NCBI RefSeq assembly: GCF_019669985.1 | Contig: NZ_AP019782.1 | Location: forward strand, 2,598,001-2,662,000 | Direction of reading: 5' to 3' | Source: Methylogaea oryzae | GTDB lineage: Bacteria; Pseudomonadota; Gammaproteobacteria; Methylococcales; Methylococcaceae | DNA: 64,000 bases | Shown: positions 20,217-28,142 of the stretch, one piece after another | How the letters are laid out: each line of letters begins with the position of its first letter | How positions within the stretch are numbered: position 1 is the stretch's first letter | Notes under the pieces: model-generated | Database searches by the model: none | Told to the model about the DNA's origin: nothing | The model's input: the letters and a program-made list of their open reading frames with translations, nothing else | Translations under genes and position numbers: made by a program

Positions 20217-21941
20217 ATGGCACAAACAGAAGAAGTAAAAACCTCAAAACTCAAAGTTGTGCTGTGCTGGCATATGCACCAGCCTGAATATCGCGACCTG
20301 CGCGACGGACACTACCTGTTGCCGTGGACTTATCTGCACGCCATCAAAGACTACGTGGACATGGCCGCCCACCTGGAGGCCAACCCGCAGGCCCGCGCCG
20401 TAGTCAACTTCGCGCCCATCCTGCTGGAACAATTGGAAGATTACGCTCAGCAAATCCGCGATTACATGCGGGGCGGCGCCGCCCTGCGCGACAATTTGCT
20501 GGCCGCCCTGGCCGAGCCGGCCACGCCCACCGATCCGCTCGCCCGCCTCAGCCTGGTAAACGCCTGCTTACGCGCCCAAAGGGAACGACAGATCAACCGC
20601 TATCCGGCGTTCCGGCAATTGGCCGGCCTGGCCGACTGGGTGCGCAGCCATCCGGAAGACGCCCGCTACCTCAACAGCCAATTCCTCACCGATCTATTGG
20701 TGTGGTACCACTTGGCGTGGCTGGGCGAAACCGTCAAGCGCCGCGACAGCCGCGCCCTGCGCCTGATCGACAAAGGCCACGGCTACACCCTGGAAGACCG
20801 CCGTCTGCTGCTGGAAATCATCGCCGAGCAACTCACCACCGTGCTGGGCCGCTACAAGACCTTGGCCGAGCGCGGCCAGATCGAGCTGTCGGTCACGCCC
20901 TACGCCCATCCCATCGTCCCCTTGCTGCTGGACATCCAGTCGGCTCGGGAAGCCATGCCCGATGTGACCCTGCCGTTGATCGAACATTATCCGGGCGGCG
21001 AAGAAAGGGCGCGCTGGCATATCCAGCGGGGGCTGGAGGTGTTCCAGCACCACTTCGGTTTTGTTCCGCAAGGCTGCTGGCCGTCGGAAGGCAGCGTCAG
21101 CACCGCAACCCTTAAGCTGCTGGGTGAAGCCGGATTCCGTTGGGCCGCCAGCGGCGGCAATGTGTTGAACGCCAGCCTGCGCCAATCCAATCTGCAAGAA
21201 CCGCCCAAAGACGCCACTTTCCGTCCCTACCGCTTGGCCGATTCGTCCATCGCCTGCTTTTTCCGCGACGACGGCTTGTCCGACCTGATCGGCTTCACCT
21301 ACGCCGACTGGCACGCCGACGACGCCGTGGCGGATTTCGTCAGGCACCTGGAAAACATCGCCGGCGCCTGCCACGACCCCGCCAGCGCCATCGTCCCCAT
21401 CATTATGGACGGTGAAAACGCCTGGGAACACTTTCCGGAAAACGGCTATCACTTCCTCAACGCCCTCTACGCGCGCCTGTCCAACCACCCGGCGCTGGAG
21501 CTAACCACGTTTGCCGACTATTTGAAAAGCCATCCCCACACGTGGACATTGCCGCGCCTGGTGGCGGGCAGCTGGGTTTACGGCACGTTTTCCACCTGGA
21601 TCGGCGACGGCGACAAAAACCGCGCCTGGGATATGCTGGGCGCCGCCAAGCAATGCTACGACCGAGTCGTGCAAACAGGCCGTCTGTCGGCGGAACAACG
21701 GGCCGCGGCGGACCAGCAGCTGGCCATTTGCGAGGGCTCCGACTGGTTCTGGTGGTTCGGCGACTACAACCCGGAAGACGTGGTTAGCGATTTCGAACGG
21801 CAGTTCCGCCTGAATTTGGCCAACCTTTATCAACTTTTGGGCGAAGACCCGCCCGCCATTTTGGGGCAGGTATTCAGCCACGGCGGCGGCGTTCCGACCA
21901 AGGGAGGAGCCATGCGGCCAGGCAATCCTCACGGCCACTGA
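20217..21941 (+). CDS. Glycoside hydrolase family 57 alpha-glucan enzyme
   Basis: 574 residues of a GH57 (beta/alpha)7-barrel protein acting on alpha-glucans. The N-terminal motif CWHMHQPEYRD is diagnostic. The catalytic pair is probably Glu291 in CWPSEGSVS and Asp398 in IMDGENAWEHF. GH57 members include amylases, 4-alpha-glucanotransferases and branching enzymes; the sequence alone does not tell which. It lies between glgC and malQ, so a role in remodelling or degrading glycogen is likely. It has no signal peptide, so it is cytoplasmic. Confidence 0.88.
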   Translation: MAQTEEVKTSKLKVVLCWHMHQPEYRDLRDGHYLLPWTYLHAIKDYVDMAAHLEANPQARAVVNFAPILLEQLEDYAQQIRDYMRGGAALRDNLLAALAEPATPTDPLARLSLVNACLRAQRERQINRYPAFRQLAGLADWVRSHPEDARYLNSQFLTDLLVWYHLAWLGETVKRRDSRALRLIDKGHGYTLEDRRLLLEIIAEQLTTVLGRYKTLAERGQIELSVTPYAHPIVPLLLDIQSAREAMPDVTLPLIEHYPGGEERARWHIQRGLEVFQHHFGFVPQGCWPSEGSVSTATLKLLGEAGFRWAASGGNVLNASLRQSNLQEPPKDATFRPYRLADSSIACFFRDDGLSDLIGFTYADWHADDAVADFVRHLENIAGACHDPASAIVPIIMDGENAWEHFPENGYHFLNALYARLSNHPALELTTFADYLKSHPHTWTLPRLVAGSWVYGTFSTWIGDGDKNRAWDMLGAAKQCYDRVVQTGRLSAEQRAAADQQLAICEGSDWFWWFGDYNPEDVVSDFERQFRLNLANLYQLLGEDPPAILGQVFSHGGGVPTKGGAMRPGNPHGH

Positions 21942-22124
21942 ATCCGCTCCCGGCCTCAAGGGAATGACTGGCGTAAAAGCAAGCTGCGACTACGCTTAAT
22001 AAGGGACACCGAATAAACCCAACCCGGATATTTCGGTGCCCGTCGAATCCATCGGCGCCTTCTTTGCGGAGGGGTAGGGATTCGTCGTCGCTCACTTTTA
22101 TTCACAGGACAAAGGGAACCCCAC

Positions 22125-23603
22125 TTGCACCCCACCCATCCCATTCTCGACCGCCGCCGTGCCGGAATCCTGCTGCATGTCGCCTCGCTGCCCGGCCCCT
22201 ACGGCAACGGCGACTTCAGCCACGACGCCTATCGCTTCGTCGATTTTCTCGCCGAAGCGGGCTTCAGCGTATGGCAGACCTTGCCCTTAGGGCACACCCA
22301 TTGGGATGGCTCACCCTATCAGTGCTTATCGGCCCACGCCGGCAATCCGTTGCTGATCAGCCTAGACTGGCTGGTGGACCGAGGCTGGCTGGATGCGCCC
22401 CTGGCGCCGCGGCAAGACGCCGCCCAATGGCGGCGGGATTGCCTCGCCCTGGCCTACCAAAACTTCTTGCAACGAGCGGAACGGCAACAACGCCAGGAAC
22501 TCGCCGGCTTCGTCGCCAACCACGCCCACTGGCTCGAAGACTACGCGCTATTCATCGCCCTACGGAAAAATTTCGGCCGCATCGGTTGGCGCCAGTGGCC
22601 CCAGCCTTTGCGCGACCGCGAGCCGACGGCGCTATACGAAGCGCGGATCAGCCATGCCGCCGCCATCGGCCAATATCAATTTGAGCAATGGCTGTTCTTC
22701 ACCCAATGGCAGGAGTTGCGTCGCTACGCCCGCGAAAAAGGCGTGTTCATGTACGGCGACATGCCCATATTCGTAGCCGGCGATTCGGCCGACGTCTGGG
22801 CACGGCGCGAATGCTTCCTGCTCGACGCAGAGGGCAAGGAGACCGTGGTGGCCGGGGTACCGCCGGATTACTTCTCCGAACTGGGCCAACGCTGGGGCAA
22901 CCCCTTGTTTAACTGGCACTGCATGGAGCAAGACGGCTTCCGCTGGTGGCGGGAACGCATGCAAAGCCAGCTGGAGCTGTTCGACTGGGTGCGCATCGAC
23001 CATTTCAGGGGCCTCGAAGCCTGCTGGGAGATACCCGCGGAGGAAAGCAGCGCCATCAACGGCAGCTGGGTGCCCGCGCCGGGCACGGCGCTGCTGGACA
23101 GTCTGCATCGGAATTTCGAACGCCTCCCGCTGATTGCCGAAGACCTGGGCATCATTACGCCGCAAGTTGAAGCGCTGCGCGACCGCTACGCGATCCCCGG
23201 CATGCACGTGCTGCAATTCGCCTTCGACGGCAATCCGCACAACCCTTACCTGCCCCACAACCACTGTCCCAATAGCGTGGCCTACACCGGCACCCACGAC
23301 AACGACACCACGCTGGCATGGTATGAAAGCCTGTCGCCGCAATTGCAGGAACACGTGGTCGACTATCTGGGCCGGCCCGCCGACCCCATGCCTCAAGCCC
23401 TGGCCCGTTGCGCCCTGGCCTCCTGCGCCAAGCTGGCCATCCTGCCCATGCAGGACGTCCTCAACCTCGGCGCGGGGCATCGTATGAATACCCCCGGCAC
23501 GATTCAAGGCAATTGGTCCTGGCGCTTTGAATGGAACCAAATCGACGATTCCGCCACAGCGCTCTACGGACACTGGTTGGGCTTATACGGCCGCCGTCAA
23601 TAA
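22125..23603 (+). CDS. malQ: 4-alpha-glucanotransferase (amylomaltase)
   Basis: GH77 enzyme that transfers maltodextrin segments between glucans. 492 residues. The start is TTG 22125, with AAAGGGA at 22111-22117. Visible motifs are the N-terminal RRAGILLHVASLPGPYGNGDF, split as RRAGILLHVASLP and GPYGNGDF; the nucleophile segment VRIDHFRGLEACWEIP; and LIAEDLGIITP and YTGTHDNDTTL near the active site. Last gene of the glgC-GH57-malQ run. No glgX debranching gene is in the window. Confidence 0.94.
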   Translation: MHPTHPILDRRRAGILLHVASLPGPYGNGDFSHDAYRFVDFLAEAGFSVWQTLPLGHTHWDGSPYQCLSAHAGNPLLISLDWLVDRGWLDAPLAPRQDAAQWRRDCLALAYQNFLQRAERQQRQELAGFVANHAHWLEDYALFIALRKNFGRIGWRQWPQPLRDREPTALYEARISHAAAIGQYQFEQWLFFTQWQELRRYAREKGVFMYGDMPIFVAGDSADVWARRECFLLDAEGKETVVAGVPPDYFSELGQRWGNPLFNWHCMEQDGFRWWRERMQSQLELFDWVRIDHFRGLEACWEIPAEESSAINGSWVPAPGTALLDSLHRNFERLPLIAEDLGIITPQVEALRDRYAIPGMHVLQFAFDGNPHNPYLPHNHCPNSVAYTGTHDNDTTLAWYESLSPQLQEHVVDYLGRPADPMPQALARCALASCAKLAILPMQDVLNLGAGHRMNTPGTIQGNWSWRFEWNQIDDSATALYGHWLGLYGRRQ

Positions 23604-23647
23604 GACGGTCCGTTGACCCGCATGATTGAAATGCGGGCATAATTGCA

Positions 23648-23675
23648 TAAAGATTGCTTCGTTGCCGGCCGATAA
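23648..23675 (+). promoter_or_regulatory. Sigma-28 (FliA) type promoter before the flgP-flgT genes
   Basis: TAAAG at 23648-23652 and a perfect GCCGATAA at 23668-23675 match the enterobacterial FliA consensus; 16 bases separate TAAA and GCCGATAA against the usual 15. It lies 40 bp before the flgP-like start. A weaker sigma-70-like pair (TTGACC 23613-23618, CATAAT 23638-23643, 19-bp spacer) lies just upstream. Confidence 0.65.
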
Positions 23676-23714
23676 GGCCTTAGCCCATCATTCACTAAAA
23701 GGAACAATGACGGT

Positions 23715-24236
23715 ATGAAACCCGACATTTTTTGGCGCTCGTGCGCCGGCTTGGCCGCCGCCGTGGCCATCACCCTGCTGCCCGGCTGCGCCATGGAAGA
23801 AGTTCCCGTACGCGCCCCCCGCCCGGCACTGACGCTGCGCGCCGTGGGGTACGGTACCGTGCGTCCAGACAAAGGCATGACCGTCAATCAAATGAAGCTC
23901 ATGTCCATGCGGGCATCGCGCATGGACGCCTACCGCAACCTCACCGAACAGGTGTACGGCATACAAATCGCCGGCGCCACGACGGTGGGTTCCATGGTGG
24001 TGGACAACGACAGTTACAAAGGCTACGTCAGCGGCTATATGCACGGCGCCAAGCTAATCAGCCAGGAGCCGCTAACCGACAATTACACCTACGAAACCAT
24101 ATTGGAACTGACCGTGGAAGACGACTTCTATCAGTTCGCCAACCGCCTGCTGGCGGCTTACCCTCCGGTGGGCAACAACCAGTCAAACAGCGGCGGCGTC
24201 GCCCACAGCGATCGTTACTACTACAACAGCCACTAG
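23715..24236 (+). CDS. flgP: LPP20-family outer-membrane lipoprotein, FlgP-like
   Basis: 173 residues. The lipoprotein signal has the lipobox LPGC with Cys at about residue 23, and Ala-Met follow. The body (about 45-155) resembles LPP20/FlgP proteins: MSMRASRMDAYRNLTEQVYG, then ISQEPL and a beta-rich end. FlgP of Vibrio and Campylobacter forms a disk or ring around the sheathed or polar flagellar motor. The sigma-28-like promoter and the FlgT gene 14 bp downstream support a flagellar role. The C-terminus is Asn, Ser and Tyr rich. The lipoprotein call is firm; FlgP identity is likely. Confidence 0.75.
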   Translation: MKPDIFWRSCAGLAAAVAITLLPGCAMEEVPVRAPRPALTLRAVGYGTVRPDKGMTVNQMKLMSMRASRMDAYRNLTEQVYGIQIAGATTVGSMVVDNDSYKGYVSGYMHGAKLISQEPLTDNYTYETILELTVEDDFYQFANRLLAAYPPVGNNQSNSGGVAHSDRYYYNSH

Positions 24237-24250
24237 GCCGATCTCCCGCC

Positions 24251-25426
24251 ATGTCGCGCCGCATCGCTGTTTTACTCGTCGCGCAAATCGCCGCCGCAGT
24301 GGCTTCGGCCGGCGAAGTGCGGACGCGGGGGCTAGCCCCGCTGGACAACCAAAGCCGGGGAGCCGCCCGTTTACAAGCCATCCAGGATGCCGAACGGCGC
24401 GCCGCAGAGCTTCCCGGCATGCGCATCATGGGCAACAGCCGCTCGGACGGCCTCGGCACCACCCAGATTCAGGGCGACGGCCGGCTGGGGGAAACCCGCG
24501 TGGTCGGCGAATCCAGCAATAACGGCATGTTGCGGGTGGATACCGCCGTCAACGTCAATCCGAAAGGCGGCTGCCCGGCCGCCCACTACCGCAAAAAGCT
24601 CGCGGTGGCGGGCTTCACCCTGGCCCATCCGGACCAAGCGCTGGACCTGTTCGACGCCGGCCATGGTTTTGCCATGGAACTGTTCCGCGGCCTGGAAAAC
24701 AACCGCCGTTTCCAATTGCGCAACGCCGTCTCGATCAGCGTGTTCCCCGACCCCAACCTGGCGCCCGCCGTGGACACCTACGGCGACCCTCGAGCGGTCG
24801 CGGCCCTGGGCCGCAAGATGGACGCCCAATTCGTCGTGGCCGGCTCCATACTCGACCTGAGCGCCACCAGCTCCATCTACAACCAATTCGCCAATGAAAT
24901 AACCAGCCTGTTCGGCTTCCACACCGAACCCTACAAGCGCGGCCTGCGCGTCGGCTTGTACGTGTTCGACAGCCTCACCGGCAACAGCCTGTTGGAACAA
25001 GTTTACGACCGCACGGTATACGGCGACGTCTATTTCGGCACCGGCCAGGCGTTCAACAGCCGCGAAGTCCAGGACTCGCAATTAGGCGGGGCCGTGCAAG
25101 AAATCATCGAACAGCAAGTAGCCGACATCGCCACCAAGCTGAACTGCCTGCCCTTGATGGAACGCATCGTGCGCGTGGAAAAACCTTACGTTTACATCAA
25201 CGCCGGCAGCAACTCCAACATTCAAGTGGGAGACACCCTGGCCGTTTATCACCAACTGGATAAGCCCTTGCCGGGCGTGTATTACCAAAGCGAACGGTCG
25301 CTGGGTTATGCGGAGGAACTGAAAACCACGCTGACCGTCACCCAGGTGCAGCCGTCGTTCTCCATCGGCAAGCTGGAAGTGGACTCCGCCGAGGTCAGCC
25401 CCATGGATTTGGTGCGGTCCTGGTGA
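24251..25426 (+). CDS. flgT: Flagella assembly protein T (FlgT)-like periplasmic protein
   Basis: 391 residues with a signal peptide (about 1-20, ending in ASA). The N-terminal segment contains a motif of alternating basic and acidic residues (AIQDAERRAAEL). The middle domain (about 110-290) is TolB/FlgT-M like, with KKLAVAGFTLAHP and DAQFVVAGSILDL. The C-terminal FlgT domain (about 300-391) has VYINAGSNSNIQVGDTLAVYH. In Vibrio, FlgT builds the H-ring that anchors the motor. Start ATG 24251; an upstream open frame overlapping flgP is a shadow. No other motor genes are in the window. Confidence 0.8.
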   Translation: MSRRIAVLLVAQIAAAVASAGEVRTRGLAPLDNQSRGAARLQAIQDAERRAAELPGMRIMGNSRSDGLGTTQIQGDGRLGETRVVGESSNNGMLRVDTAVNVNPKGGCPAAHYRKKLAVAGFTLAHPDQALDLFDAGHGFAMELFRGLENNRRFQLRNAVSISVFPDPNLAPAVDTYGDPRAVAALGRKMDAQFVVAGSILDLSATSSIYNQFANEITSLFGFHTEPYKRGLRVGLYVFDSLTGNSLLEQVYDRTVYGDVYFGTGQAFNSREVQDSQLGGAVQEIIEQQVADIATKLNCLPLMERIVRVEKPYVYINAGSNSNIQVGDTLAVYHQLDKPLPGVYYQSERSLGYAEELKTTLTVTQVQPSFSIGKLEVDSAEVSPMDLVRSW

Positions 25427-25470
25427 CCGCCGCGTTACACAAGCACTTAAACCGCCGGAAAAAGACGCTA

Positions 25471-25815
25471 ATGAAGCCAAAATCGCCCTTGATCGCCGCA
25501 ATCGCCTTCGCCCTGCTCGCACAAGCCGGCACCGCCACGGCCGCCAATCCCCGCGCCCACGCCAGGAAGCCTCAAAAACACTCGAGCGCCCATCGCGCGC
25601 AAGCGCCCACGCCTTGCCAAGCGGCCTCCATCAATCCCAGGGAAGACCGCGAAATAGTCATAATGAAGATGACGCAGCGTATGGATTGCCTGGAAAACAA
25701 GGTCAACTACCTATCGGAACAACTCTCCTTGCGCAGCAACGGCGCCGTGCCGTCCTTCGTGGAGAAACCGAAAGAATTCGTCATTCGCTATCCGCGCGAT
25801 CCGGAAAATCCCTAG
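25471..25815 (+). CDS. Small exported protein of unknown function
   Basis: 114 residues from ATG 25471, preferred to the in-frame GTG at 25423 because it starts directly with a signal peptide (MKPKSPLIAAIAFALLAQ, cleavage after about residue 25 at ATA-A). The mature part is His/Lys/Gln rich, then forms a short coiled coil (about 65-90, REDREIVIMKMTQRMDCLE). There are two Cys residues. It begins 44 bp after flgT and ends at a strong terminator, so it is probably the third gene of the flgP-flgT transcript. I do not recognise its family. Confidence 0.7.
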   Translation: MKPKSPLIAAIAFALLAQAGTATAANPRAHARKPQKHSSAHRAQAPTPCQAASINPREDREIVIMKMTQRMDCLENKVNYLSEQLSLRSNGAVPSFVEKPKEFVIRYPRDPENP

Positions 25816-25833
25816 CGGATTCCCGCCGCAAAC

Positions 25834-25869
25834 AAAAAGGCCACCGGCGCAAACCGGTGGCCTTTTTTT
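25834..25869. terminator. Bidirectional terminator between the flagellar genes and pmoC
   Basis: A perfect 14-bp stem (25834-25847 with 25854-25867, 6-base loop) with T runs on both strands. It serves the plus-strand flgP-flgT transcript and also the convergent pmoC, whose stop is at 25923. Confidence 0.9.
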
Positions 25870-25922
25870 CATTCCCGCCCGGCCGCTTCCGAGAAAGCGG
25901 CGCGGAGCGGATCATCCGGCTA

Positions 25923-26702
25923 TCAGCACTTGCAAGCGCCGGAATCGATAGCGGAGCAAACTTCGCGGCCGATCAGCGGGTTCAGGCTGTCCATGATCTG
26001 CAGCACAACGCCCATCACAGCCAGAGCCAGCCAGCCGAAGATCACGAAGCCGTAGTGCAGCGGAGCTACGAACAGCTCTTCCATGAACCAGAAGGTGTGA
26101 CCCCATTCGTTCAGACCTACGTTCGGCAGAATCATGAACGGACCTACCACGGTGATCAGGTACGGCAGGGACATGCCCTTGTTCCAGTGCGGAAGACGGG
26201 TCTTCGCGTACAGGAAGGAAGCAAAACCCGTGATGATGTAGATCGGGTAGGTCAGGTAGAACTCAATGATGTGCGACGGCGTGAAGTCGGTGTCGCGCAC
26301 CACGGTCTGGTGCCAGGTGCCGTCCTGTTCGGTGAAGTAGGAAGCACCCCAGTAGATGGCCCATGCGTAGGCGAACAGCCATACCAGGTGGGTCATGTTG
26401 CGGCGCAGCTCTTCACGCGGGGTGATAGCAGCCAGGTTACGGTCGCGGCTCTTCCACAGGTAGCCCCACAGGATGGAAGCCGTGGTGATTTCCAGCACGA
26501 TTTCGATGTACAGGAAGTTCATCCAGTACGTTTCGAATTCCGGTGCGAATGCATCCAGGCCAGCGGACCAGCCGTAAACACCTTCGTACCAGCGAACCCA
26601 AAAGTAGAACACCGTGTACAGCATAAATGCGAACGTCAGCCAGCCCTTGTCCAACAGGGGCTTGTCCTGAGCATCGGCGACGGAAATTGAAGTTGCTGCC
26701 AT
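25923..26702 (-). CDS. pmoC: Particulate methane monooxygenase subunit C (lone copy)
   Basis: 259-residue integral membrane subunit of copper methane monooxygenase, which oxidises methane to methanol. Several hydrophobic helices are evident. The metal ligands are intact: Asp127, His131 and His144 (DGTWH, then SH) and Asn198, His202 and His216 (NEWGH, then LHYG), which correspond to the ligand sets I recall in the Methylococcus enzyme. The C-terminus ends in an unusual Cys-rich CKC. A strong GGAGGT site precedes ATG 26702. No pmoA or pmoB is nearby: the gene stands alone with its own terminator. Codon choice is softer (more T-ending codons) than in its neighbours, as in highly expressed genes. 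Confidence 0.95.
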   Translation of the reverse strand: MAATSISVADAQDKPLLDKGWLTFAFMLYTVFYFWVRWYEGVYGWSAGLDAFAPEFETYWMNFLYIEIVLEITTASILWGYLWKSRDRNLAAITPREELRRNMTHLVWLFAYAWAIYWGASYFTEQDGTWHQTVVRDTDFTPSHIIEFYLTYPIYIITGFASFLYAKTRLPHWNKGMSLPYLITVVGPFMILPNVGLNEWGHTFWFMEELFVAPLHYGFVIFGWLALAVMGVVLQIMDSLNPLIGREVCSAIDSGACKC

Positions 26703-26840
26703 GTTGACCTCCTAGAGTTTTTATATGCCACGTACGCTATGGCGGCGCTGGGACAAACTCACCCAAGTGCTCGATTGGACAAACGTCCGCCATAAAGTTC
26801 CGAACTTTTTCGGATTTCCGAAGAATTTTATTGCGACCGC

Positions 26841-27386
26841 CTAATCGCCCATATAAAGCGACAAGGCCAATAACAACGCGTCTTCGCGGCCGTTCCGCGC
26901 CGGATAATACCCCTTGCGCAGCCCCACTTCGTTGAATCCCATGCTTTCGTACAAACGTCGCGCGGGTTTATTGGACGGACGGACCTCCAAAAACACCGTT
27001 TCCGCCTTGCGCGCGGCCGCATCGTCGATGAGCTTTTGCAGCATTTTGCGGCCGTATCCCTTGCCGTGGATGTGGGGCGAAACGCAAAGGTTCATGATCT
27101 GGCCTTCGCCCACCGCAACCGACAAGATGCCGTAAGCGGCGACGGCGTTCATGTGTTCGCCGACCCAGCACTGGTACCCCACTTTAAGGCAATCGCCGAA
27201 AGTGGCTTCGCTCCAAGGAAACTCGTAAGCGGCCGCCTCGATGGCCGCGACCGCCTTCAGATCCGACTTGCGCATGGGGCGAAAGAACAACTCGTTCTCC
27301 AGAATGCTGGGGTTATGTTTAGCGTAAAACTCGCGTTCCGCGTCGTAGCTGACGATTTCAACCATACGATCCAACCATGCGGGCAT
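26841..27386 (-). CDS. rimI: Ribosomal-protein-alanine N-acetyltransferase
   Basis: GNAT-fold acetyltransferase; RimI acetylates the N-terminus of ribosomal protein S18. The core starts at about residue 36 (FFRPMRKSDLKAV). The acetyl-CoA loop is VSPHIHGKGYGRKML, and the C-terminal ARRLYESMGFNEVG segment is typical. ATG 27386 is preferred over GTG 27395 because AAGGGG lies eight bases before it, giving 181 residues. The N-terminal 35 residues are longer than in E. coli RimI. It lies 24 bp after udg on the minus strand. Confidence 0.88.
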   Translation of the reverse strand: MPAWLDRMVEIVSYDAEREFYAKHNPSILENELFFRPMRKSDLKAVAAIEAAAYEFPWSEATFGDCLKVGYQCWVGEHMNAVAAYGILSVAVGEGQIMNLCVSPHIHGKGYGRKMLQKLIDDAAARKAETVFLEVRPSNKPARRLYESMGFNEVGLRKGYYPARNGREDALLLALSLYMGD

Positions 27387-27410
27387 AACGTTCACCCCTT
27401 TCTTTTCTAG

Positions 27411-28142
27411 TTATTTTTCCGATAGTGCAACGGGAGCGGCCAACGCCTCCCGATACGTCTTGAGCGCCAAGCGCAAATCGTCCCAGGCCCGGCGCTTCTC
27501 CGTCAGGCTGCGCAACAAATAGGCCGGATGGTAAACCACCACCAAGGGAATATCGCTGTCGTAGCGGTGCACGCGTCCGCGCAACTTGCCCACCGGGGCA
27601 TCGGTCTTGAGCAGGTTTTGCGCGGCGATGCGGCCCACCGCCAAAATGATCTTCGGCTGGATCAAGTCCACTTGGCGCCGTAAAAAAGACTCGCAGGCCG
27701 CCGCTTCTTCCGGCTTGGGATCGCGGTTGCCGGGCGGCCGGCATTTGAGGATATTGGCGATGAACACCTGCTCCCTGCCCTGCCCCACCGCGCGCAACAT
27801 TTCATTGAGCAGCTGGCCGGCGCGGCCGACGAAAGGTTCGCCTTTCAGGTCTTCCTGCTCGCCCGGCGCTTCGCCGATCACCAGCCAGTCCGCTTGGCGG
27901 TTACCTACGCCGAAAACGGTCTGGGTGCGCGTCTGGTGCAAAGCGCAGGCGGTGCAGACGGCGACCCGCCCCTCCAACTCCTCCCAGTCCGCCCCGCAGG
28001 AGGACGGAGGCGCGGAGACGCCGGCCGACAGCAGCGGAGCGGCTTCCACCGCAGCCCCGCCCGGCTGCCAGGCCCCACCCTCCCTCGGCGTCCAGCGTTG
28101 AACGCCCATGGCATCCAAATAACGCTGGCGCCGGGCGTCCAT
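27411..28142 (-). CDS. udg: Uracil-DNA glycosylase, family 4 (iron-sulfur type)
   Basis: Removes uracil from DNA in base-excision repair. 243 residues; a low-complexity Ala/Pro-rich N-terminal part (about 20-50) precedes the domain. Cys residues in VCTACALH and later ILKC and AACESF provide the 4Fe-4S ligands. Active-site motifs are IGEAPGEQEDLKGEPFVG, split as IGEAPGEQED and LKGEPFVG, and VYHPAYLLR. ATG 28142 overlaps the leuA TGA by one base (TGATG), implying coupled translation. Confidence 0.92.
   Translation of the reverse strand: MDARRQRYLDAMGVQRWTPREGGAWQPGGAAVEAAPLLSAGVSAPPSSCGADWEELEGRVAVCTACALHQTRTQTVFGVGNRQADWLVIGEAPGEQEDLKGEPFVGRAGQLLNEMLRAVGQGREQVFIANILKCRPPGNRDPKPEEAAACESFLRRQVDLIQPKIILAVGRIAAQNLLKTDAPVGKLRGRVHRYDSDIPLVVVYHPAYLLRSLTEKRRAWDDLRLALKTYREALAAPVALSEK

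Noticed and set aside
25923-27386. A pmoCAB operon
   Set aside because: No pmoA- or pmoB-like sequence lies on either side of pmoC; the neighbours are rimI and a terminator.
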